Positions 57,801 through 64,000 of a stretch of 64,000 bases of DNA are shown piece by piece. The stretch's first letter is position 1. Every line of letters starts with the position of its first letter. The notes below the pieces were generated by a model. The model saw only the letters and a program-made list of their open reading frames with translations. It did not search any database and was not told where the DNA came from. The DNA is from Roseiterribacter gracilis (GTDB lineage: Bacteria; Pseudomonadota; Alphaproteobacteria; BOG-932; Roseiterribacteraceae), in contig BOPV01000001.1 in NCBI GenBank assembly GCA_018332375.1, forward strand, positions 930,001 to 994,000, in the 5' to 3' direction. The position numbers were made by a program, and so were the translations under genes.

Positions 57801-59165
57801 TTAGAAGCGGTAGCGAGCGCCGACCGCCACGATGTCGATCGACGGTTCGACATGCGCGCGCGTGTTGACCACCGTCGCCAGCGGCGTACCCACGAAGTAG
57901 GAGCGCGTCACGTTCACTTCTTCGTTCTTCACGAAGATGTGCGCGTAGCTGAGGTCGAAGGTCAGGTTGTCGTTGAACTTGTAGCTGGCGCCGATCGAGG
58001 TCCAGAAACGATCGCCGTCCGGCACGCGCGTCGAACGATCGATGTCGTTGGTTGGCGTCTGGTCGTACTGCACGCCGCCGCGCAGCGTGATGGCGTCGTT
58101 GAACTTGTATTCAGCACCGCCAGCCAAGGTCCACGTGTTTTCGTAGTTCTGCGGCAGCGAGTTGATGACGGTGTTGTTGTCGGACGCCACGATGGTGATG
58201 TCCTTGAAGGTTTCCCAGCGAGTCCACTTCACGTCGGCCAGCAACTTCCATTGCGGCGTCATCTGATACGCAACACCCAGCGCGACGATGTTCGGCGTCT
58301 TCAAATCGGCCGAGGCCGGACGCACGCTGTTCGGATTGGGCAGCGGCACCAAGCCGACGCCGGGCACCGGGATTGCCGGCGGCAAGCGCAGGTCTTTGAT
58401 CGTCGCGTCGCCGCGCAAGGTCGAACCGACCTCGTGTTGATAGTCGAGGCCGATATTCCATTGCGGCGTCGGCTTCCACAGCACGCCGATATTGAAGCCG
58501 CCCGAGAAATCATCGCCTTTCAGCTTGAAATCACCGTCGGTCGCCGGAATCGAACCACCCGCAGTCAGCGGGTTCGGCAAGGTCGTGCGCAATTCCGCCT
58601 TCGAATAGCGAAGCACGGCCCCGACGCCGATCGAGAATTGCTCGTTCACCTTCCACGCCACCGTCGGCTGGAAGCTGTAGGTCTTCAGATCCGAATAGGT
58701 GCTGTCGTAGCGGCCGAACCAAGTGCCGTCATACGCAGTCTTCAATCCGAACGTCGTGTTCACCGACAGGCCCAGCCACAACTGGTTCGGCACAACGTTC
58801 ATCGCTGCCGAGAAGTGCGGCAGCGCAACCGGGTCAGCCGGGTTCTTTCCCGAACCGCCATTGACCGGCAGCGTCAGACCGCCCGTGCCGGGACCGCGAA
58901 TGGTGGTGCCGGTGTTCGTCGTCTTTGCATCAATGAAGATGCCCTGCACGCCCACATCGACGGCACCGCGTCCGAGCTCGGTCATGCCGGCTGGATTGAA
59001 CAGCACGGTCGACGCGTCGTCGGCGATTGCGGTGTTACCCGCTTGCGCGCGGCCGGTGCCGGCACTGCTCTGTTCTTGAAGGTTGAAGGCGCCGGCATGT
59101 GCTTCTTGCGCAGCCGACAACGCGATCAGCGACGCACCTGCAAGTGCGACGAGACGAGTCCGCAT
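57801..59165 (-). CDS. OmpP1/FadL family outer-membrane protein
   Basis: A 454-residue beta-barrel that lets long-chain fatty acids or other hydrophobic compounds cross the outer membrane. ATG 59165 follows AGGGAGAAA and opens a signal peptide ending 'AQEAHAG'. The mature start 'AFNLQEQSSAGTGRAQAGNT' is the family's N-terminal plug region, with 'DDASTVLFNPAGM' next. It ends in Phe (VGARYRF). Single gene, with an inverted repeat (59191-59213) upstream that could be an operator. Confidence 0.92.
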   Translation of the reverse strand: MRTRLVALAGASLIALSAAQEAHAGAFNLQEQSSAGTGRAQAGNTAIADDASTVLFNPAGMTELGRGAVDVGVQGIFIDAKTTNTGTTIRGPGTGGLTLPVNGGSGKNPADPVALPHFSAAMNVVPNQLWLGLSVNTTFGLKTAYDGTWFGRYDSTYSDLKTYSFQPTVAWKVNEQFSIGVGAVLRYSKAELRTTLPNPLTAGGSIPATDGDFKLKGDDFSGGFNIGVLWKPTPQWNIGLDYQHEVGSTLRGDATIKDLRLPPAIPVPGVGLVPLPNPNSVRPASADLKTPNIVALGVAYQMTPQWKLLADVKWTRWETFKDITIVASDNNTVINSLPQNYENTWTLAGGAEYKFNDAITLRGGVQYDQTPTNDIDRSTRVPDGDRFWTSIGASYKFNDNLTFDLSYAHIFVKNEEVNVTRSYFVGTPLATVVNTRAHVEPSIDIVAVGARYRF

Positions 59166-59190
59166 TGGACGTTTCTCCCTAGATAACCTT

Positions 59191-59213
59191 GGTATCGTTG
59201 CTGATTCGATACC
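59191..59213. promoter_or_regulatory. candidate operator before the porin gene
   Basis: GGTATCG (59191-59197), 9-base spacer, CGATACC (59207-59213), 26-48 bases upstream of the porin start. It could bind a TetR- or FadR-like repressor, or form a hairpin in the leader. The remaining bases to 59349 show no gene. Confidence 0.4.
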
Positions 59214-59349
59214 GCGGGGATCGGCGCCAGGCAACGCCCACCTTCCGTTTAGGGAAACTTCGATTCGGGGTGTGACCTGCAGCCCACTGCGCCGCCGCTC
59301 CGCCAGACGGTATTAGACCGGACTTACCGCAGTGCGGGGACGAATCAGC

Positions 59350-60564
59350 TCATTCAGCAGGCACAATCACGCTGCGGGCCGGCGCGCGCAGCGTGACCAG
59401 GGTCAGCACGAAGGCGATGATCGCGCATCCCGCAATGCCCGCCACCATCGGAACCGCAGTCCCGTTCAGGAAGCTGCCGACCACCAGCATGACCGCGACG
59501 CCGGTCATGAATTGCAGCGTGCCCATCAGCGCCGAAGCCGAACCGGCGATGGCGCCATGTTCTTCCAGCGCCAGAACTGCCGTCGTCGGAATGACGAGGC
59601 CGAGAAAGCCGTATCCGACAAACAAACAAGCAGCGAGCACGTCGAGCCGATCGACGCCGGCCAGGAACAAGACCAGTGCGACCGTCATCGACGCGGCAAA
59701 GCAAGTCACCGCGACGCGCACAACGCGGCGCAGGCCGAATTTGCCGGCGAGAAAGCCGGTGAGTTGCGCAAAAGCAAAAAACGACGCCGCGTTGATCGAG
59801 AAGCACAACGCGTATTGCAGCTTCGACAGGCCGTAATGATCGATCAGCACGAAGGGCGAATTGGCGAGGTACGAAAAGAAACTCGCAATGCCGAACGCGC
59901 CGATGAACACCAATCCCAGGAAGGTGCGATCGCGCAGCAAACGCCCATAAGCGGCAAAGGTGCTGGCGATGCTGCTTTCGGCGCGCGCCGCTTGCGGCCG
60001 CGTCTCGTCGAGGAACAACGCCAACAGACCAAGGCCGAGGACTGCCGCAACGGTGACAAACCAGAACACCGCACGCCATCCGGCCAACTCGATTATAAAA
60101 CCGCCCGTCAACGGCGCCAGGATCGGCGAGATCGAGAAGACCAGCATCAGCATCGACATCAACTTGGCTGCTTCGACGCCGGTATGGAGATCGCGCACGA
60201 TGGCGCGCGGCACCACCATGCCGGCGCACGCGCCCATACCCTGCAGAAAGCGGAAGATGATCAGCGTTTCGATCGTCTGCGCCGTGGCGCAGCCGACGCT
60301 GGCGAAGGCAAACAGAGTCAAACCGATATAGAGCGGCGCCTTGCGCCCGTAGCGATCCGACAGCGGCCCGTAGAGCAGCTGGCCGACGCCAAGCGCGACG
60401 AAGAACACCAGCAGGCTGAGCTGCACTTCGGTCGCGTTGGCATTCAGCGTCTGCCCGATCGTCGGCAGCGACGGCAGATACATGTCGACCGCGAAGGGGC
60501 CGATCGCCGACAGAAGACCGAGGATGATTGCTTTACGCAGAAGCGTGGTTTGCACAGTGCTCAC
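59350..60564 (-). CDS. Bcr/CflA family multidrug efflux MFS transporter
   Basis: A 404-residue major facilitator with 12 predicted membrane segments. Bcr/CflA hallmarks are 'IGPFAVDMYLPSLPTI' in TM1 and 'GPLSDRYGRKAPLYIGL' (MFS motif A, loop 2-3), plus 'RFLQGMGACAGMVVPRAIVRD' (abbreviated RFLQGMGACAGMVVPRAI). Exports drugs or metabolites with proton antiport. GTG start overlaps the LysE-family stop (GTGA), so the two exporters are co-transcribed. Confidence 0.92.
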   Translation of the reverse strand: MSTVQTTLLRKAIILGLLSAIGPFAVDMYLPSLPTIGQTLNANATEVQLSLLVFFVALGVGQLLYGPLSDRYGRKAPLYIGLTLFAFASVGCATAQTIETLIIFRFLQGMGACAGMVVPRAIVRDLHTGVEAAKLMSMLMLVFSISPILAPLTGGFIIELAGWRAVFWFVTVAAVLGLGLLALFLDETRPQAARAESSIASTFAAYGRLLRDRTFLGLVFIGAFGIASFFSYLANSPFVLIDHYGLSKLQYALCFSINAASFFAFAQLTGFLAGKFGLRRVVRVAVTCFAASMTVALVLFLAGVDRLDVLAACLFVGYGFLGLVIPTTAVLALEEHGAIAGSASALMGTLQFMTGVAVMLVVGSFLNGTAVPMVAGIAGCAIIAFVLTLVTLRAPARSVIVPAE

Positions 60565-61178
60565 TTCCAGGCCAGGCGGATACCGAGCCCGATAAAGGCC
60601 GCGCCCATCATCCGTTCCAGCATTTGCCGCGCGCGACCAACCTGGAACAGACCGCGCAGCCGCGACGCGGCCAGCACGACAGCCGCCAGCACCAACATGC
60701 CGTTGACGTCAAACAGCGCGCCCAGCGCAAGAAACTGCAGCGCCGCGTCGCCGCGCGCCGGATCGACGAATTGCGGCAGGAAGGCGAGAAAGAACAGCGC
60801 GACTTTCGGGTTCAGCACATTGGTGATGACGCCTTGGCGAAAGATGCGGCCGAGCGATGAAATCTGCGGCGCCTCCGCAGCGGCACCGTCGCTACGCGCG
60901 AAAATCTGCTTCGCGCCAAGCCAGACCAGATAGGCCGCGCCGACCAGGCGGACAGCGTCGAACGCGTTCGGCACCGCCGACAACAGCGCCGTCAGTCCGA
61001 AAGCGGCGGCAAGAATATGGGCGAAACAACCGACGCCGATGCCGAGTGCAGAGGCGAAGCCTGCAGCGCGTCCCTGCCCCAACGTGCGCGCGATCACATA
61101 GAGCATGTCCGGGCCCGGCGTGAGGTTGAGCAGCAGACCAGCGGCGATAAAGAGAAGCAGCGCGTCGGAGTCGAACAT
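60561..61178 (-). CDS. LysE family amino-acid exporter
   Basis: A 205-residue membrane protein with six hydrophobic segments. The LysE/RhtB start 'LLNLTPGPDMLYVIARTLGQG' (abbreviated NLTPGPDMLYVIARTLGQG) and 'GAAYLVWLGAKQI' plus 'NPKVALFFLAFLPQFV' are typical. It exports amino acids or related small compounds; the substrate cannot be read from sequence. First gene of a pair with the MFS exporter. Confidence 0.92.
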   Translation of the reverse strand: MFDSDALLLFIAAGLLLNLTPGPDMLYVIARTLGQGRAAGFASALGIGVGCFAHILAAAFGLTALLSAVPNAFDAVRLVGAAYLVWLGAKQIFARSDGAAAEAPQISSLGRIFRQGVITNVLNPKVALFFLAFLPQFVDPARGDAALQFLALGALFDVNGMLVLAAVVLAASRLRGLFQVGRARQMLERMMGAAFIGLGIRLAWK

Positions 61179-61213
61179 GGCGCCCAGGCTATCGTACCGG
61201 GCGCAGCCGTCGA

Positions 61214-61729
61214 TCAGTCGAGCACGCGCATCTGCATTCCGAATGTCGCAGAGCGTGATGCCTCGACCAGCCCGACCACCGGGCCGTAATCGACCACGCC
61301 CAGCACTTGCGCGACCCGGTTGCGCGTCGCGTCGAGCAGCGGAACGTAGAGTGCCTCGGAAATATGCTCGCTGCCGATACTGTATGGGCGTCCGCGCACC
61401 AGCACCGCCTGCCGCGCGCGCACCGCCATCGAAAGCGGCCGCAACGCCTCGGCGAGATAGTCGCCATAGAGCGACTCGTCGATTGCGCGACCGGTTGCGT
61501 CCCGCCCGGATCGCTCAACCAGCGTCGCGCCGACCTGCGCGATGCGGAAGCCGGTCGGCTGTACGTCGATCAGAAAACTTAGCGGCAAAATCTGCGGCAA
61601 TTCCGATGCGAGATCGAATTCGCCGTGCGCCGGCGGCGACGTCCCGTCTTTGCGGCCGCGCCACCAGGCAAGCAGCCGCGCGCAAAGCGGGCTGGCGCAA
61701 GGAGGAGTCGGATCGGGTGGCGGACGCAC
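61214..61729 (-). CDS. PAS domain protein (PF07310 type)
   Basis: A 171-residue soluble protein that looks like the PAS_5 family found in many copies in Alphaproteobacteria. Visible features are 'LSFLIDVQPTGFRIAQVGATL', a Gly/Arg 'GRDATGRAIDESLYGDY' segment, and 'VLVRGRPYSIGSEHISEALYVPL' (abbreviated RGRPYSIGSEHISEALYVPL). No output domain, so it may be a single-domain sensor. Start GTG 61729 without a clear ribosome site, so the N-terminus is uncertain. The 120 bases between it and rfbA hold nothing that I recognise. Confidence 0.75.
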   Translation of the reverse strand: MRPPPDPTPPCASPLCARLLAWWRGRKDGTSPPAHGEFDLASELPQILPLSFLIDVQPTGFRIAQVGATLVERSGRDATGRAIDESLYGDYLAEALRPLSMAVRARQAVLVRGRPYSIGSEHISEALYVPLLDATRNRVAQVLGVVDYGPVVGLVEASRSATFGMQMRVLD

Positions 61730-61849
61730 CGATGCAAACTGCCGCCGCCCGGTGAGAGAGTTGTTAACGCCGCGCAGGTTCCGGTGCGACGCATTCGCAC
61801 GAAGTCGGCTCGTCGATACCGACGCGGTGCGCCAGGCTACAGACGCCGT

Positions 61850-62731
61850 CTATTCGCTTGCTGCGACACGCAGCAAGTATTCGCCGTACGAATTGCAATA
61901 GAGTGCGGCCTGACGTTCCAACTGTGCCCGGTCAATCCAGCCGTTGCGGAACGCGATCTCCTCAAGGCAGGCGATCTTCAGCCCCTGCCGGTGCTCGATC
62001 GTGCGCACGAACTCGCTCGCTTCGAGCAGCGAGTCCGTGCTGCCGGTATCAAGCCAGGCATTGCCGCGCCCCAGACGCACGACGTCGAGCGCACCGAGTT
62101 GCAAATAGGCTTCGTTGACAGAGGTGATTTCGTACTCACCACGGGCGGACGGTTGCACCGCAGCGGCGATGTCGGTGACACGGTCGTCGTATACATAGAG
62201 TCCGGTGACAGCCCAATTCGAAATCGGCTCGCGCGGCTTTTCGACAATACGCACCGGCCGCCCTTCGTCGTCGAACCCGATGACGCCATAGCGCTCCGGC
62301 TGCGTGACCTGATAGGCAAATACGGTTGCACCTTCGCCGCGCGCGACTGCGCCGCGCAGCTTCTCCCCCAGCCCGTCGCCGTAGAAGATATTGTCGCCCA
62401 AGACCAACACGCTTTGCCGTCCGGAAACGAAGTCGCGGCCGACAGTGAAGGCTTGCGCCAGCCCTTTCGGTTCGGGTTGCACCGCATAGGTCAGCTCGAC
62501 GCCCCATTGCGATCCGTCGCCCAGCAATTGCCGGAACAGCGGCTGGTCGTGCGGCGTCGTGATGATCAAGATCTCACGGATATCCGCCAACATCAGCGTC
62601 GACAGCGGATAATAGATCATTGGTTTGTCGTAGACCGGCAGAAGCTGCTTCGAGATCGCAACCGTCATAGGGTGCAGCCGGGTGCCCGCGCCACCGGCGA
62701 GAATGATGCCGCGGGTGGAAGAAGCGGTCAT
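61850..62731 (-). CDS. rfbA: glucose-1-phosphate thymidylyltransferase
   Basis: First step of dTDP-L-rhamnose synthesis: glucose-1-phosphate plus dTTP to dTDP-glucose. 293 residues. The nucleotide-binding [11 protein letters not shown] lies at 12-22, '[21 protein letters not shown]' and '[10 protein letters not shown]' are diagnostic. ATG 62731 gives a 4-base overlap with rfbD. A 9-bp hairpin lies in its last codons (61857-61877), which may act in 3'-end formation. Confidence 0.95.
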   Translation of the reverse strand: MTASSTRGIILAGGAGTRLHPMTVAISKQLLPVYDKPMIYYPLSTLMLADIREILIITTPHDQPLFRQLLGDGSQWGVELTYAVQPEPKGLAQAFTVGRDFVSGRQSVLVLGDNIFYGDGLGEKLRGAVARGEGATVFAYQVTQPERYGVIGFDDEGRPVRIVEKPREPISNWAVTGLYVYDDRVTDIAAAVQPSARGEYEITSVNEAYLQLGALDVVRLGRGNAWLDTGSTDSLLEASEFVRTIEHRQGLKIACLEEIAFRNGWIDRAQLERQAALYCNSYGEYLLRVAASE

Positions 62732-63600
62732 GTCGGGCGGATGTCCTTTAGAACGCGCGAGAGCTGCTCGCGCCATGGGGTCGTCTCAATACCGTATGCA
62801 GTTCGAATGCGCGTGCAATCGAGCCGTGAATTTTTCGGCCGCCGTGCCGGGGTCGGATAGTCTTCCGTCCTGATCGGCGTAATGCGCGGTGTTCGTTCCA
62901 GCCACGTCGCGCCGTCGAAGATTGCGCGGGCAAACCCATACCAGGATATGTCGCCGGCGCCGGCAAAATGAAACGTGCCCCAATGCGCCTGTTTGTCGGC
63001 GATCGCGGCTGCAATGCGTACGATCGCGGCCGCAATCGCATCGGCCGGCGTGGGATTGCCGATCTGGTCGTCAACGACGCGCACCTCGTCGCGTTCGTCC
63101 GCAAGGCGCAGCATCGTACGTACGAAATTCTGCCCCTGCGCTGCATATACCCACGCAGTACGCAGGATGACGTGTTGGTCGAGCCGCTCGCGCACCGCCT
63201 CTTCGCCCGCAAGTTTGCTGGCCCCGTAAACTCCGAGCGGGTTGGTGGCATCATCTTCGCGCCACGGACGATTCCCGCTACCGTCGAATACGTAATCGGT
63301 CGAGATGTGCAGCAGTGCCACGTCCTGCGCGGCGCAGACGCCGGCGAGATTGGCGGCTCCGTCACGATTGACGGCGAAAGCACGCGCAGCGTCGTTTTCC
63401 GCCCGATCGACGGCTGTATACGCAGCAGCGTTGATGAGCAGATCGGGCTGCAACGTCGCGACGGCGGCTTCGATAGCCTTTGGATCGGTGATGTCGAGCG
63501 CCGTGCGGCGCTGCATCGAAACCACGACATTCACCGGCCACGCGGCACGCTGCAGCGCCTGCCCCACCTGACCGTCGGCGCCCGTCACCAGGACGCGCAT
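62728..63600 (-). CDS. rfbD: dTDP-4-dehydrorhamnose reductase
   Basis: Last step of dTDP-L-rhamnose synthesis, reducing the 4-keto group with NAD(P)H. 290 residues. Cofactor loop GADGQVG (7-13), '[12 protein letters not shown]' and catalytic 'YGASKLAGE' are in place. ATG 63600 overlaps the rfbC stop by one base, so the order of translation is rfbC, rfbD, rfbA. rfbB (the 4,6-dehydratase) must lie beyond the window or elsewhere. Confidence 0.95.
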   Translation of the reverse strand: MRVLVTGADGQVGQALQRAAWPVNVVVSMQRRTALDITDPKAIEAAVATLQPDLLINAAAYTAVDRAENDAARAFAVNRDGAANLAGVCAAQDVALLHISTDYVFDGSGNRPWREDDATNPLGVYGASKLAGEEAVRERLDQHVILRTAWVYAAQGQNFVRTMLRLADERDEVRVVDDQIGNPTPADAIAAAIVRIAAAIADKQAHWGTFHFAGAGDISWYGFARAIFDGATWLERTPRITPIRTEDYPTPARRPKNSRLDCTRIRTAYGIETTPWREQLSRVLKDIRPT

Positions 63601-64000
63601 CAAAACAGATCCTGTGCATCGGCCAGCAGCGGCGCGATGCGATCTTTGTTCGACAGCAAGGCCGGATCGACGACCGGCGGCCAGGAAATGCCGATGGCGG
63701 GATCGTCCCACCGCACGCTGCGTTCAGCGCCGCTGTCGTAGACGGCGCTGGTCTTGTAGAGAACCTCAGTGTCGGGATGGAGCGTGCAGTAGCCGTGCGC
63801 GAATCCGATCGGCACGAATAGCTGACTCCAGTTCGCCGCACTGAGTTCGACGCCGACCCATTGACCAAATGTCGGGGAAGCGCGGCGGATGTCGACTGCT
63901 ACGTCAAAAATCGCACCACGCGTCACCCGCACCAACTTGTCTTGGGCATTGGCACCGATCTGCCAATGTAGACCACGCACGGTCCCGATGGCGGCCGACA
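63600..64000 (-). CDS. rfbC: dTDP-4-dehydrorhamnose 3,5-epimerase (5' end outside window)
   Basis: Cupin enzyme that epimerises C3 and C5 of dTDP-4-keto-6-deoxyglucose. About 133 residues are visible; the frame stays open to the window edge, so the N-terminal third is missing. 'VRGLHWQ' carries the catalytic His, and 'GFAHGYCTLHPDTEVLYK' and 'WDDPAIGISWP' are diagnostic. The internal GTG near 63980 is not the start. Confidence 0.94.
   Translation of the reverse strand, partial: SAAIGTVRGLHWQIGANAQDKLVRVTRGAIFDVAVDIRRASPTFGQWVGVELSAANWSQLFVPIGFAHGYCTLHPDTEVLYKTSAVYDSGAERSVRWDDPAIGISWPPVVDPALLSNKDRIAPLLADAQDLF

Noticed and set aside
59332..60933. 533-codon open frame on the + strand opposite the MFS and LysE exporters
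   Set aside because: Its Gln/His/Arg/Asp-rich translation is the usual shadow of a membrane-protein gene read on the opposite strand.

Overview
The window is a stretch of an alphaproteobacterial chromosome: GC-rich, densely packed, with no insertion sequence, prophage or CRISPR array that I can see. The assignment rests on gene content and order: murA-DUF2948-hisG-hisD-UPF0262-LMW phosphatase-maf-RNase E/G-yacG, a DUF1289 protein, a DUF3309 peptide, an aapJQMP amino-acid transporter, and a fused ArsR/methyltransferase regulator beside metF and metH. I cannot name a genus.

Layout. (1) 1-6352: nine genes on the + strand, nearly all joined by 1-8 base stop/start overlaps (murA truncated by the window edge), ending in a tRNA-Phe that starts at the base after the yacG stop codon. 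(2) 6482-16301: a lipoprotein, a DEAD-box RNA helicase, purB, a tiny lipoprotein, a CNBD-EAL protein on the - strand, topoisomerase IB, a YihY/BrkB membrane protein, CreA, a DUF3309 peptide and an AsmA protein. (3) 16457-29816: a chemoreceptor, then a cobalamin region. cobU is on the - strand. A cobalamin riboswitch on the + strand precedes btuB, which is followed without real gaps by cobD (threonine-phosphate decarboxylase), cobO, btuF, btuC, btuD, cbiB, cobQ, cobT, cobS and a dual-specificity-like phosphatase. (4) 29964-38139: three tandem paralogues of the AapJ binding protein, then aapQ, aapM, aapP and a secreted M28 peptidase. (5) 38147-45304, - strand: small envelope proteins, a TPR protein, B12-dependent metH, metF and the ArsR/methyltransferase regulator with a perfect palindrome at its start. 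(6) 45367-52559: DUF1289, a soluble chemoreceptor with a degenerate zinc site, a tandem GNAT pair, a patatin phospholipase, a class III nucleotide cyclase, an MscS channel and a glycine-zipper protein. (7) 52588-64000, - strand: a surface-glycan operon (UDP-glucuronate epimerase, glycosyltransferase, polyprenyl-phosphate sugar-phosphate transferase, SDR) ending in a VWA protein, a FadL-type porin, an MFS and a LysE exporter, a PAS protein, and dTDP-rhamnose genes rfbC (partial), rfbD and rfbA.

How the parts fit. Corrinoid uptake (btuB, btuFCD) and late B12 assembly (cobO, cobQ, cbiB, cobU, cobT, cobS) sit in the same window as the B12-dependent methionine synthase. The early corrin-ring genes are absent here. 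Two signalling enzymes, a cyclase and a CNBD-EAL phosphodiesterase, suggest cyclic-nucleotide and c-di-GMP control, and the glycan and rhamnose genes build envelope polysaccharide. The most interesting leads are the phosphatase at the end of the cobalamin operon, a start codon placed in the loop of a perfect 10-bp hairpin, the chemoreceptor zinc site with Ser in place of Cys, and the triplicated binding protein.
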